Below, piece after piece: positions 22,461-36,600 of a stretch of DNA of 64,000 nt. Each line of letters opens with the position of its first letter. Position 1 is the first letter of the stretch. Source of the DNA: Narthecium ossifragum. Its lineage: Eukaryota; Streptophyta; Magnoliopsida; Dioscoreales; Nartheciaceae. The position numbers were made by a program, and so were the translations under genes. The notes beneath the pieces are model-generated. The model saw nothing but the letters and a program-made list of their open reading frames with translations, was not told the origin of the DNA and made no database searches. Location of the stretch: NCBI GenBank assembly GCA_963920575.1, contig OY986969.1, positions 24,281,434 through 24,345,433 of the forward strand. The letters are read 5' to 3'.

Positions 22461-22530
22461 GGGGGGTGGGAATGGGTTTTGACTCATTTGGTCCAGCTGA
22501 GAGAAGGAATGAGCGGAGAATTTTATCCAA

Positions 22531-22670
22531 TCTAATAGAATTTTGACGTCCGCCAAGAGACTCTCTCTCTCTCCTCTCTCTCCTCTCTCTCCTCTCTCTC
22601 CTCTCTCTCCTCGCCGTCTAATAGACTTTTGACGTCCGCCAAGAGACTCTCTCTCTCTCTTCTTCTCTCT
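22531..22670. repeat. 86-bp tandem duplication with CT tracts upstream of SEUSS
   Basis: TCTAATAGAATTTTGACGTC at 22531 recurs as TCTAATAGACTTTTGACGTC at 22617. Each copy is followed by CGCCAAGAGACTCTCTCTC and a long CT-rich run. The CT/GA-rich tract probably marks the core promoter or 5' leader of SEUSS. Confidence 0.88.
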
Positions 22671-22707
22671 AGATTTCTCTCTCTTCTCTGCAGAGAGAAG
22701 TAGCGTG

Positions 22708-22886
22708 ATGAAAAAAAATCCGGATGAAAATAGGAAAAACCAAGCCACAGTGACATCTCGAGTCGAACTCCGTCCTCAGAGCTCCGTCCGAAACCCTAAC
22801 CCTAGAATCACCCACTTGGGAATCTCAGAGAAGCTGAACAGAGACGATACACGAGCTCTGTGTAGTCTCTGTCCTTCCCTCTTCTT
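22708..22886 (+). promoter_or_regulatory. SEUSS 5' untranslated exon with upstream ATG
   Basis: A GTAAGT donor at 22887 ends a leader exon; an acceptor is most likely near 23571 (AACTGCAG). An ATG at 22708 opens a frame running to the exon end without a stop. If joined to 23572 it would pass over the SEUSS start codon in another frame. Whether this ATG is in the mature mRNA depends on the transcription start, which cannot be read from sequence. Confidence 0.5.
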
Positions 22887-23624
22887 GTAAGTCCTCTCTG
22901 TCTGATCCACTCTGTCTCACAGTTTAGGGTTTCTTCGAATCTTTAGCTTTGCTGAGAGTCCACGGGAGTTGGAATCTGTAGCGCCCGCCCGGATCGCACG
23001 ATTCGGGTCCGATTCGTTGGTTATAGCGGCGATCGACGGGTTTTGGGGATCATTTATTCGCTAGGCTTTAGTGTGGTGGTCGGTTCTGGAAGTGGTTGCG
23101 GGCTTTAACTTCGGACTTCAGCGCGCAAAGTGGAAAAGGAGGGGCTTTTGATCTTTTGAGAGGAGAAAAGATTGGTTCTTGAGTTTGTTTGTTGCCGTTT
23201 CTGTGGAAAAGATCGCATTTTCCGGGGGTTTTTTATCTGCTATTTTTTTTTGAAGTTTTTGTGGGTGCTGTAAATTAGATTGATTCTCGTGTCCTTTATG
23301 GAAAGATAACGGCAGATTTGAGGAAGTTTTAGTGGGGTTTGTTATTTTCGGGTACTGGCCTTCTCAGAGGGCACTAAAAGAAAGGTTCTTGAAGTAGTGT
23401 TGGAATCCAAAGGATGATCACGAACATTCCTTCTTGCTTGGATTATGTCCCTGGTGTTAATTCCTTGATATCCATAGGTTCGAACACATGGGTTCCTTGT
23501 TTTTCGCTTTGCTGCATGTCTCGGTACATTCCGAGTGCCAAATCTGCAATCCTGTGCTGATTTAACTGCAGTTTCCTTAGTTTCTCTGGTGTCTTCTTGC
23601 CCCATCTCCCCTTGTCAAGCAAAA

Positions 23625-24367
23625 ATGGTGCCTTCGGGGCCTCCAACTCCTATTGGAGGTGCCCAGCCGGTAACCCCCTCCCTCTTGAGGACGAACTCAG
23701 GGCTTCTCGGTGGAGCCCAGCCGGGCTCGATCCAGCCCCAAACGTCCTTCTCGTCCCTCGTCTCTCCTCGCAACCAGTTCAACAACAACAACAGTAGCAG
23801 CAACAACATGGGTTTGTTGGGTAACATTTCTAATGTATCGTCTCTCCTAAATCATTCCCCGTTTGGCAATGGAGGACCCATGCCTGGTCCGGGTGGTGGG
23901 CTCTCTGGCCCTCCGATGAATATCCAGCAGCGGAGTAGTCTTGGAGTTGCTGTTGACATGGTCGGCAGTGCAGAGCCTGATCCGTTGGCATTTACATCCT
24001 CATCCGGGGCAGCCCAGGGCCAGCACTTTCAGAACCCTTCAGGGAACCAACTCAGTCAGGACCAATCGCAGTCTCAGCAGCTTGAGGCTGTGCAGAATTT
24101 CCAGCAGCAGTTCTCTGTCCCGCAAAGCCAGCAGCAGCAGCAGCAGCTCCGAGGAGGGTTAGGTAATGTGGGCAACATGGCTTCTGTTAAATTGGAACCT
24201 CAGATGGGTCCTAATGATCAGAATGGCCCAGTACAGCAGTTGCAATCTTTGCGCAACAACATGGGGGTGGTTAAAATGGAGCCTCCGTCGCTGCAGTCTT
24301 TAACAACCCTGGGCTCTGTTAAAATGGAACACCAACATTCAGATCCATCGATGTTTCTACAGCAGCA

Positions 24368-24405
<38 letters not shown>

Positions 24406-27400
24406 TTCTACAGATGTCAAGACAATCTCCACAGGCTGCCGCTGCTGCACAGATAAATCTCTTGCAACAGCAGCGGATATTGCAACTGCAGCATCAACAA
24501 CAGCAGCATCAACATCAGCAACAACAACAGATTCTCAAGGCGTTACCTCAGCAACGAAGCCAGTTGCAACAGCAAATTCTTCAACAAAGTCTGCCTATGA
24601 GACCTCAGGTGAAACAGACAATTTATGAGCCTGGAATGTGTGCCCGGCGGTTGACCCATTATATGTATCGGCAGCAGCATAGACCAGAGGTAAGCGTTGT
24701 TTTTCCTGGTGGTTGTTTTAGTCAACTGTTGTTTTGAGTCTAGGAATCTGACTGCTTGTTATATGTATGTTATGGAATTCAGGATAACAATATTGAGTTT
24801 TGGAGGAAGTTTGTGTCAGAATACTTCGCACCCAATGCTAAGAAGAGGTGGTGTGTTTCTCTGTATGGCAGTGGCCGCCAAACTACTGGTGTGTTTCCTC
24901 AGGTATGGCTAGCAACCGGTGACAACTTCAAGTCCAACTTTTTTTTTTGTATTAAGTGTTTATTATAACCCTTGAATGATGTATAATTTGCCGTTATCCA
25001 CAATAGTGTTCTTATGTTGATTAGCTCGATGTTGTTTTCTGCTTAAACAATAGTGGATGGTATTGGCTATTTTGCAGGATGTATGGCACTGTGAAATATG
25101 CAAGCGCAAGCCTGGTCGTGGTTTTGGTATGTGCTATAATTCATCTAGATCACTGCACGTTTTGAATCATAATGATTGTAGTTATATTTCTCTTTTATTT
25201 GCAGTTTGTTCTTGTTGCATTGCTAAACATTTTGATGCCAACTTATTTTCAAACAAACAGAGCACATGAAACCTTGCTGCTTGAGTTTTGGAGGCTTTAT
25301 TGTCCTGTTATAAGGTTGTTATTTTATTTGCAGAAACTACTGTCGAGGTTCTGCCAAGGCTATGCCAAATCAAATATGCAAGTGGTACGCAAGAGGAACT
25401 TCTTTATGTTGATATGCCTCATGAGTACCCGAATGCGTCAGGTCAGATTGTCCTGGATTATGCGAAGGCAATTCAGGAGAGTGTTTTTGAACAATTGCGC
25501 GTGGTTCGTGAGGGTCAACTGCGGATTGTTTTTAATCCAGATCTCAAGGTAAGATTTGGAATGTTGATTACCTAGCACTTTTTATAACACTGTGATGAAT
25601 TTTGGACTGATCATTTCATCTTTATATGATGGATATGCCTTTCCCAGATCTCTTCATGGGAGTTCTGTGCCAGGCGCCATGAGGAGCTTATACCTCGAAG
25701 ACTAATAATCCCTCAGGTACTTAGTTACCTTGTGTCATATGTATTTAACTTGCAAGCTGCAATTGGCTTTTGTCTGAAGTTCTACTTTCTAGACTTCTCG
25801 CTTGTGGACTTGGTTGACAAGGGCTCAATGAATTTCATGCAGGTTAGTCAACTTGGGGCTGTAGTTCAGAAGTATCAGTCTGCTGCTCAGAATGCATCCT
25901 CTAACTTATCTGCTCAGGATTTGCAGAATAACTGTAATTCGTAAGTTGGTCTCTTCTGAAGCACCTCAATACTCAGTTTATATATTCTGACTTGTTCATT
26001 AATGATCTCTATACATTAAAAATCAGATGTAGTGTGGGCATGAGTTTCTTTTGAGTATGCTTTGCTTCAAATATAAATGTGAATAAAAACATGGTTAGTT
26101 GATTAAAATTGCATGCATTGTATGTGAGAGAAGTATGAACATGCTCTATCCTTGTATACATCTGAAAGCAGTTGAATGTGCTTTGATGGGTGCTTATACA
26201 CAGGATTTGTTATTTCTAATTTAGTTAGTTCATCTTTACTATCTTGATAAGCACACAACATTTTTTTTTCATATGCACGAGTCTATGCCAGTTATGACTA
26301 AAGCTGTCCAAACCAGCTGTCAATTGGACAAATATCTGAGTAAAACCCCTTGGATCACTTTGTATGGAGCTGTACTAGGCTTAGAGAGACACATTGTATG
26401 ATGAAATGTGACAATGTTAGGAATGAGTTTTACCAACTGGGGATGAGGTAACCAAGAATCGCTTATGTGTGTTTTCATGCCCTTGATTTTCCCATGTCCG
26501 TTTACATGAAGAATTTTGAAGTATGGAGAACAATGCTTCATATGTCTACTCAGCATCGTACTTATTGATTGGTCATATGCCTACAGAGAAGAGATCCTTT
26601 CATGTGTAACATTTGTGAACCAATAGTTTAAAGAAGCAATGCACGGAAATGGAGCAACTCGACGAAGATCTATTTTATCCAGTATTTATTTTGGGCCATG
26701 TTAAGTTGAAGAGCAGGTTAGTGCATATTAAGGTTGTCAGGTTTCTTGGTTTTCTAAAAGCATCGGGATTGGGCTTCATCTTAGCTTGAGGATGGCCGTC
26801 TGCATTGCAGACACGTATTTCCTTGAAAGCCAATTGTGATTTTTGTCATGTCTAGATTAATGTGGTAAAGACTAAGCCAAAAACAAAAAGACTGCATATA
26901 GAGACGAGATGTGACACCACCTTTGGAGCTGCTCGCATTCTTGTATGACCAATATTTTCCTGGAAGGTATAGCGCCCAATTGGAGGGGTCAGAATTTCAC
27001 TCCAATATGGCAAAATGCATGATTGACAGTTTGATTGTTGATTGGACACGATGGGCGTGCCCTTGGCATGCCCATGTTTTGGTTCAGTGAATATTAAATT
27101 ACAGAAGTCACTGATGATTCGTTCATATTTTTTTCTTCCTGATCTCAGAAAATATTAGTGAATGGATTTTAACATTCACCAACGCTTAAATGGTTCAGTT
27201 TGTTGAAACCAACACCTGAATATAGTAATTCAGTTTGTTATTTTTTAGCTTCGTTTATTTCTATTACGCATTTTTTTCATACCCTCTACTTTATGAATTA
27301 TTAATCGTCAGTAATGAATGATTTGCTTGACTCTTGGATAACCCTTTTTTTCCTTTTTTATATTTTGCTCTTCTATTCAAATTTCAGCAATTAAATTATT

Positions 27401-29578
27401 TACTTATGCATTTCTAAAGGTTTGTGGCATCTGCCCGCCAATTAGCCAAAGCTCTGGAGGTACCACTCGTGAATGATTTAGGATACACAAAAAGATATGT
27501 CCGCTGCCTTCAGGTAGGAAAAATCTCTTTATGGTGTACAGTCATGATAATTTTCCTGTGACTTCGGATATTCATCTTAAATATCAATGTGTTATGTACT
27601 TTTGACAATTCTAGACATCCATAAAGTACCTTGGAGTAATTTGTGGAATGGAAACAACAACATAATATGCATTTTACCTTGCCATTCATCTCAGCTCCAA
27701 AGTGTCTATAGTCCCATATGTATGTACTTTCTAATGTAATATGGGTCCAATGCCATGCTCGAGTTGAAGAATTTTGAGGGTCAAGTACAGTTCTACACAT
27801 CCGTAGAGTACCTATGTACCTTAGTTTTTCCTGCAACTTGTTTCACTGGGTAATGGTCATTTTGCATAAAGAGAATGAACCCATAGTATGAATGCAATGA
27901 TTTATGTCTGCCACTGATTTTGTTGCAATAATTTGCATCTGCCACTGATTTTGTCTTTCATTAAATCATCTAAAATATGCAGATATCGGAGGTTGTAAAT
28001 TGTATGAAGGATCTCATTGATTATAGCAGAGATACAGGGACTGGACCAATGGGTAAGGCCATTTCTTTTCTTGGTTATAGAAATTTTTCGGTTTTAACTC
28101 CAATTATTGGGGGATACATACTGCTGCCAACTGTTGCCTATAATGTAAAATTGTGTACTAAGCCAAAGGAGAAACTTTGATGCGACCGATCAGTGAATTA
28201 TATCAAATTCATGGAAGGGGCCTACGTGTATGAATTATATTCCTATGAGCTTAATGGAATTATCACCATAAAACTGCAAGACAGGCACCTAAACGTGCAG
28301 CTAAATTTGTTTCTGTACCTTGTACTATTATGAACATTCTCATGTCAACTTAGCAAATAAATTGGAGGCCATCTTGTTGGTGGTAAGTACCATCCCTATA
28401 AACATAGTGTATTTAGAATATAAGATACTTGATAGACATTTAGGTATTAAGTCTACACTTGGAATATATGACTGTGGCTTGGGTCAAAATTGGTCTGATC
28501 TGAGTTCTAAGGCACTTGCTATCCGGGCCTAAGAGTAAATGCTCTTTTTTGTTTTTAAATATGAGACATGAAAAATCAGCTCTAACAAATTAGTGTGCTT
28601 TTCTCTCAAAGATTTTATCAAACAAATGTATTGACTTTTGTTTCAGATAGCCTGATCAACTTCACACGTCGGAATTCTGCTTCCTCGACTCTTCACGCTC
28701 AGCAAGCTCAACAACCTGAGGAGCAGTCGCTGACCCCAAGTTCTAACCATAATGATCAAAGCTCTGCCCATGCCACCAATGTGCAGCTTGCTGCTGCTAA
28801 TAATGGTGCCATAAGTGCCAATAATTCGCTGAATGCTGTATCTTCCGTCTCAACATCCGCAGCTGCCATTGTTGGTCTACTCCACCAAAATTCGATGAAT
28901 TCCAGACATGAAAACCAGATGACCAGTGTAAACAGCCCCTATGGTGTTGGAAACACAGTTCAGATACCGTCAGCTAGCTCTTCCACCTCAGTACCACCTT
29001 CTCAACCTACTCAATCTTCCCCTTTTCCTTCCCCGACACCATCAACGTCCAATAACAACCCTGGACAGGCTTCTCATAACACTGCCCTCCTGAATTCGAC
29101 AAGCACACCTGCAAATACATCTGGTTTGCAACAACCAAGCGCGCAGCCTCATGATGCCAATCAAAATGATTCACAGAATTCTGTGCAGCAAATTTTACAA
29201 GAGATGATGATGTCATCTCAGCTTAATGGTGTGACTAACATGGGAAGTGATATGAAGGGTATTAATGGGATGATGCCTACACTTAATGGAGGGAACTGCT
29301 TGGTAGGCAATGGTATGGTCAACAATTCAAGTATGAGTGGTATGGGATTTGGAAATATGAGTGGAATTGGTCCAGCTGCTGCGGCTAGTGGGATAAGAGC
29401 AGCACTGTCTGGTAATGCTATGTCTTTGAATGGCCGGATTGGAATGAACCACATTTCTCAAGATCCCTCAGCCATGAGCCATCACCAGCAACAAGATCTT
29501 GGAAATCGGCTACTGGGAGGGCTTGGATCGGTTAACAGCTTCAACAATCTTCACTTCGATTGGAAACCCTCTCCTTAA
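23625..29578 (+). CDS. SEU: Transcriptional co-regulator SEUSS
   Basis: Nine coding exons: 23625-24689, 24783-24902, 25078-25126, 25334-25548, 25648-25716, 25843-25940, 27420-27513, 27983-28052 and 28647-29578, all GT-AG with matching phase, give 903 residues (plant SEUSS proteins are of similar size). The N-terminus MVPSGPPTPIGGAQPV and the Q-rich region (a run of 15 Q at about residues 246-260) lead into the Ldb1/LIM-binding domain from about residue 330 (YEPGMCARRLTHYMYRQQ) to about 590 (GYTKRYVRCLQISEVVNCMK). The S/Q/N-rich tail ends SFNNLHFDWKPSP. SEUSS is a nuclear adaptor that pairs with LEUNIG to repress AGAMOUS and other developmental genes in Arabidopsis. The start was chosen as the conserved MVPSGPP; an in-frame upstream extension from 23535 is leader sequence. 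It is convergent with the decarboxylase gene, stops 1,059 bp apart. Confidence 0.96.
24360..24404 (+). repeat. CAG/CAA microsatellite encoding polyglutamine
   Basis: Fifteen consecutive glutamine codons, mostly CAG with two CAA interruptions, lie within the SEUSS first coding exon. More Q-rich stretches follow to about 24590. Such tracts commonly vary in length between alleles. Confidence 0.93.
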
Positions 29579-30636
29579 TCAACCCACCCCACGGTTTATT
29601 GTGAATCCTACAGAATTTCCTCGATCAGAAGAAAGATATTCGCCACCAGGCTGCATCATGCCAGCGTAAGTTCTGGCTTATACTCGATCTTGATAGCCCT
29701 TTCTCTGTACTGATTTCAGTGAAAGAACACGTATAGTTTTATCTCCATTGTGCCCTTGTATCCTTGTCATCACCTAACTGTTGTTTGTAAGGCAACTTTG
29801 TGTATTATGCTTGCATGACACAATCTTGCCCGACACACAAGATGTGAGTAATCCTGTATGTATCAGAGGAAGAGAAAAGATAACAGCCCTGTGGTTCTAG
29901 GTTCGAGTTTCTACAATTGAGGGGGGTTGGAATGCCTGGAAGAGCTGCATTCATTTTACGAGCTTTTTTGGATGAGATGCGTACCTTGCGTCTCCGGTGA
30001 TTGTAAACCATTTACATGCACAACCTTTTCTCCTCTCATGTTTTTTTTTTTTTTTTTTTCTCTCCAAGTTGAGAGAAAAGGTGAATTGGAAACTTGCCTT
30101 GCAGTTTCTGATGCTGGTGATCTGTGAATCTCAATTGTCGTGAGTGTTTTTTTACAATCCAAATGCGACTAGATCCACCCATCCCAATGATGATGGTGCT
30201 AATTGTTAGCCTTTGAATGGATTTTTAATGGCTTTTCGGAAAAGTTGTCCTTTTTATATTCCTTCGCTCGAATCTTGTATTGATGTGTTACAAGAAATAT
30301 GGCAAACATTGTGGACAACCATTGGCAATAATACATAGTTTGAGTAAATACAGTGATCTCTAGCTTGATTGCTTCAGCAGGTCTGTGCAACTTCTTAGAT
30401 ACTAGAGAATTATCTCCATGATTACAGACTAATAACGAGTATTCCTGGGCTTTATACTATTAATCTACAATGTGATATCTGGACCTTATATACTTACAGG
30501 CACTAGCAACATAAGAAATCTTCATAGTTCTTCTCGCAAGTAAATCTCTAGCATAGTTACTCTTTCATGGACAATTTTCCTAAGATTGCCCAACTTGTCG
30601 TTGGATTGGAGCCACAGATATCACTGTGGGTTTTCA
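29579..30636. other. Convergent 3' region between SEUSS and decarboxylase genes
   Basis: Holds the 3' untranslated regions of both genes. A T run of more than 20 bases lies at 30040-30060. A possible donor GCGTAAGTT at 29665-29675 hints at a spliced SEUSS 3' untranslated region. No further gene is seen. Confidence 0.6.
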
Positions 30637-33600
30637 TCAGTCCTCCAACGTGCATTTCTCCAATACCGGTACTTCTCGGCCGTGTTTCCTTCTGGAGACT
30701 CCCAGTTTCATCCCAACTGAAACTAGGGTCTCGAGTGACCTTTCACTGTTTCTAATGAGATCCTCGTCTATCTCGATTGTATCCTGTAGTATGTAACAAG
30801 AAATTGAGTGGCTTGGAAAAGCAGAGTCTTGTTTTCAGTTGACATCTAGATCAAGACGAACAGCTGGTCCACCACCAATGATAAATTTTTATCTACGCTT
30901 GGTATCCTATGTTAATTGAATTGCATAATGGAAAGTGACAATCACCACCAGTGATGATTTAATGCTGTCGATTACTTCATAATTACTAATCGAACAACAA
31001 AGAGTATGCAAAATCCAAAAATGAATACTACTTTGGAATCATGGTGAAAGCACATACCCTTTCAAAGACGCATATAACAGTGCTTCCTCCAAATGAAAAG
31101 TACCCAAACTGCCAATTTGGAAAAGAAAGCTAAATAGTCAGCAACTGCAGAAATCAATGTGGAGGAAAACATTATAGCTAGATTTAGAATGAAAGAACCT
31201 CATCTCCTTTTTTAACAATGTCACCCTCCTTTCTCAGAAAAGTGATGCTTCCTACCATGGTGGCTCCAATTGCAACAAATGCTACCTACATCATGCAAAA
31301 ATACATAGATTATGGGGTAAGAAAGTAAAGCCATCTCAAACAGAAGCGTACAAAGAATCTACAAAGAATTCAAAAGAACTTTTCACTGTGCTGTGAAGTG
31401 ATCTATGTTGAAAGAAGTATCTGGACCTCTTAAAAAAAGAAAAATATCTGATCACATACAACATGGAGCCGTGAATAGCAAATAAGTTTGAACCTACTCA
31501 TAGCAAATGATACTTGCTTTAGACTGAGCATTCTAACATGGATCTTTCACATAATTTTTAGGCACTAAATTCATAAATGACGCATCCAGCAAAATGTTGT
31601 GCAAACATGATAACAAGTTCTGCTGAATAAATGACAAAATATTAACCTCGAGACAGAATATTTGGCAATTCCTTTCCTGTAAGAGTTATGGTCTTTTACA
31701 GTTTTCTCCAGTTCAAGTCATAAAATACTGCCCAGCCCACAAGGTAAAACTTCAGTACCTCATGTATGACTTATTCAAAGAGGCGAAGATTTTTTATAAT
31801 CCACAAACCTTTCCAAACTCTGAAGTTGAAATGACAGATACGACACGTTTATTCTCGGTGAAGACATTGCAATATTTGCTATTCACAGCAATAGGATTCA
31901 CCTGTAAACAGAAATAAGTAGTTCTGGATTTTGAAGTTTTCCGAACAGAAGAAAACAAACATGAGAATATCCACTCTATGAGAGTGTCAGGTGGTATGCA
32001 CATACAGTATACAAGTATCCTGGAATTTCAGAAAAGCTTTCAATGGTTCCAGACACTGGAACATGAAAGCGATGGTAATCCTGAAATCATGGAGAGAAGT
32101 TATAATCCTGACAGAATCTACAGGTCTCATACACTTCAAGCAACTAAATGAGAAATGCACCTGTGGTGCCAGTCGGAAAATCACCAATGAGCCATGGCTA
32201 AATGCACTGGAGCAAGCATCTGTTCCCAAAAGACCTTGAATTGAAAATTTACGACCCTGGCAAATAAAGCAGACTCTTAAGAATAGCAACTGTCAACTGC
32301 TGCGCCTCAACACATTTCAGGCAGAAACAGCTAGTAACAGCTAGTATGGGTTTGAGTGTCATTCCAACCCTAACCACAACTTTTTTTATCTCATGTATAC
32401 AGCAAAACAATCCACATGCTACAACAGCATCAAGCTAATCGTTTATGCAATTTTACATAGCAGAAAACTTTTTGCTGAACTTAGCAAATAGAATCAAGCA
32501 TGCCTTTTTAGATCACCAAAGATTCACATGTTAATGCTCGCCAAAGCTATAATATGACTTAAAGATGAGAGAAAAATCTCACCTTTATCCAAAATCTCAT
32601 GCCATCATCAACTGATTTAAATGCCATTAGACGGCTGTCGGCGGCACAAACAGCAATGTCATCACATTCCATACATGCAATTGGCCTTGCACCAGGTTTC
32701 AACTCTCTTATAAAAAATTCATTGAATGTCTGCAGACGAAGGGAAGTTTTCAATAAGGAAGGTCTTCAAAGAATGTAAAAACAGCTGCTAATGTATAGAA
32801 CTTAAATGCCTCTTGTCGTCATATATGAGATTCACATATGGTCTTTGATGCACCTTTATCAAGGGGCAATTCAGGAAATCTCATATGCCAACTAAAGTGA
32901 TGTTATAAATGCAAATCCATTCAAGTACCATAAGTCCTGCCCTTTCGCACTTAGGCCTCCCAAAATATACAACTTCAAAGAATGAAAACTCAAAAGAAAA
33001 GGCAAATCGTAAAAATATTTAGCACTTGTAGGAAAAGGGGAGGTCATATAACTGTGTCCATGTATACCCGGGTAAGAATATCCCTTTCCGTTGCTAATAG
33101 TGTGTTTGTTATTTTGGTCTATAAACTTCCTAGCTAATGACTATACAATCAAGAAGCATCAACTCATGTACTTCTTCCATGAATTTGAGTGCCGTCAGCA
33201 CAAACCATGCCAATACTCGTCACAGAAGGTGGATAGAAGGATAATATACCCGGCACAGAGCCTGCGCCGAGTATATACACTGTACCAATAAAATATTGGC
33301 ATAGTACAGACTATGCCAACTGGCACTTAAATCTATGATTCTCCTCATATTCCAGTGATTGGTATGTTTAGCCCAGATATATACCTTAAAATGCTCAATG
33401 GGATACTTGACCTCATTCATCTCAACTTGATCCTGCAATATTCCAATTAAACAGTGTTAGCAGAATATTAGAAGCAAACCGCACCACCCATATAGTATAG
33501 CATCAGATTTTACAATAGAGCAAATTACAATGCGCCAGCTTGATGCCGCTCAATATCCATATTAAGGCAGTTTAGACTCTAGTTCAACGAGTAATATGTT

Positions 33601-36600
33601 GAGGTGGTCGATCTCTTATTTCATTTTCTGCTTACGAAGCTGCATAAAATGCAATTTGGACTGTGGTTCCAATAGCACATGGTACTCATCTAGTAACCAC
33701 CAGGCCTATTTCTTCACTAAATTACCTCAACCTTCATGCCATCTTGTGACAGGGGTGTCAAATAGCATACCGCACATAAAACCGATTTTACCTGCATGCA
33801 TTTGTCAGGCTTTGTGTTTCCTACCATCTCATAGTCAAAGTAGCATAATGAAACAAAGTGCAGCATGTCCTACCTTTTAAGTACATTTTCTGTTATTTTA
33901 AGTACATTTTCTGGAAGCTTAATATCAAAACAGGAAGTGGCCATGCCTTAAAGAACTCGATGAACTTGGGTATGTCTTTGGCAGATTCAGGTGAATTCAT
34001 CTGCCTCCCCTGCTTCTCAGACATGCTTTGCAGGAGATCTTTAACACCTATAAGGGAAAAAGAAAAAATGACGAACAATTTAAGAGATAATGCAAAAATT
34101 TCTAAGTAGAATCAATTGCATAGTTCAAGAAGGACAACCATTAGCTTCTCACTTGCTTCACAAACCGTATTCACATTTCATTTGAAATTCTATATCAAAG
34201 CCTTCCACAAAAAGAAGAATAAAAAGCAACAATTTTTCATGGCAGCATTTAGATAGGACTATGCTCAGGATTCCTCTATGAGATCCATTAAAAAGGCATT
34301 GTATGTCATCTTGATGCACTTATAAAATAGGAAACTACAACCAAATCGTATCTGGAAACTGTTCTACTTTAGAAGCATACCAGTATCGATGAGGGTAAGT
34401 CCTATTCTTGATTGATACAAAGCTCTCATTGACAAAACAATTTTTCCATCAATTAGCTCTTCAACCAGTCTCTTTGTTCTTCGATCAATAACCTAAAAGT
34501 TGTAGTCACATGAAAAAAATATTAGAGTTGTTGGGTTGAAGTCAAGCTTTTGCATCCAGAATACAAGCAGCCGCACCAAAATAGATGAAGCACTTGAGCC
34601 CATGTTCAAGCCAACATCATATGATGAAAAACGGACCCATTCACTTAGCTTAAACATCCACCTGTAAAGTATCAACAAAATACTAGAGTTGAGAACCATT
34701 ACAAGCACACATGAGCACGAATTGCAATAAAAATGGAAGGCAACCAAGGAAAATCTGGATTCAAGAAGAATAAGAAATTGATATATGAAAACTCTATGTT
34801 AAGGTAAAATCTGGATTTAAGAAGAATAAAAAACTGATCTCTTTCTGAACTACAATGGTAAAAGCAGGACCTGAAAAAAGATTGCTGAGTTGATAGGAAA
34901 AACAAAGTACGCATATTGTTACCCATAGGAAGCCTGCTTTTCCGTCAGAAATCCGCCAGTCATTATCTGATTTCCAGTACCCTCATCAAAGCATAGAGTC
35001 AAGTGGATTATTGCATTTAAATTGTCAAATTTCCCAAGAACCTCTCCACAAACAGGACAGCTACTGATAAGTGATTCTCTGCAGTATTAAAAGAGAATAA
35101 TAAGTAATCCTAAAAAAGGATAAAAAGAAATTAATGGTAGCACATTTCAATCTTAAGGGGATATAACCACAACTTTAGCAATTGCAGTAGATTGAGGTAT
35201 CCCAGTAAATATCTTAAGTTTTAATCAAATCCAGTTAATTACTTTTCTTCTTGAACAGCTAGAAGGAGCGCCAATTCTTCCATGTCAACAATGCCATCAC
35301 CATTCTTATCAGCTTGCTTGAAAAGCTCTTCTGTCTAAATTAAAGAAAACATGTTTCTAAGTCAACGTCTGGAAGAAAATAAATAGTAGAGAAACCTAAT
35401 GATAAACGCGGAACATAGCAACCTTACTAGCTGCTACTTGATTGCCAAATGCATTGACTAGTTCAATAAACTCGGAATAGGAAAGCTTTCCATCTTCGTT
35501 GTAATCCTGCTTCCAGCAGCAAACTATTACCAATAATAACAAATGATGCAGCCTCCCAAAAACTTTGCTGTAGGTTTGAATTTCAGAAAAAGCATATATC
35601 AGCTTATAGTTGTAGCAGAGAAAACATGTTTAGAATCTTGCTTCCATAGGGAAAAGGTTCTGACTCTCGTGACTTGGGTCCATGTAATTATGCGGTTAGA
35701 GTTTCTGCATGCCAGATTACTCTTGCCAGTACATGATCTCAAACATCAAGTTAATTATCACATCTCTCAGATAAGAGAATGTTTCTTATCCTACTATTTC
35801 TAGTCAGTATACGTGATAGTTACCAAATAGACAAGGTAGGCATTTTTTTGTTGTAGTAGAAATTTTTGCAAGTTAGTTTACCCTTGCCAACAGATCCATC
35901 TCAAACTTCAACTTAATTACTAGAGATCTCAAATATGAGCATATTCTCAACGTAGGTGTATTACTGAGAATACAGCATAATACCTAAAAGATAAGGCCGT
36001 GATTTCTCACTAAAATCTGTCGTATGCCTGGATACACCACGAGGCAAAATATCGGAAAGAAACTCTTCCTTTTAACGGTCCTGAGAGTGATTGAAAATTT
36101 TTGGGTGCGTAAGATGGGAGCTTGAACTAGATGGAATTAATCAATTAGGTTTCGGCCAAAAATGTCTCTATGCCATACAACGAGACAATAACACAATGCA
36201 GGAACTCATGAGACTATTCCAATAAACAATAATCATGGATAAACATGTAGGAAGGAAGACAACATCTACTCTCTATAATGATTTATGTGCTTTTTTGTAC
36301 AATTACTCTGCAACTCTGCTATCAACATAGCAACTTGTGTCTGGAACTAAAAGCATGTACATGGAAAGAAATGTAAGGCTTTGCGACTTATTAAAGTATC
36401 ATGTTTTTCAATCCTTCAAAATTGATAGTCAAACAAGTTCCTATATCTGAACTTGCAGTCACAGGAATAAGTTTAGATAATATTTATGCTACACAATCCA
36501 GATACTTGTAGAATCAAAGAGGAGCTTGGACTCAGCTTCAGAAGTTTGGAGCAGTAATGTTATTGTGCCACCATTTGACTAATTAGTTATGGTATATAGG

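Noticed and set aside
33205..33335. Short inverted repeats in a decarboxylase intron as a MITE or hairpin RNA
   Set aside because: The arms are imperfect and no target duplication was found; the signal is too weak to call.
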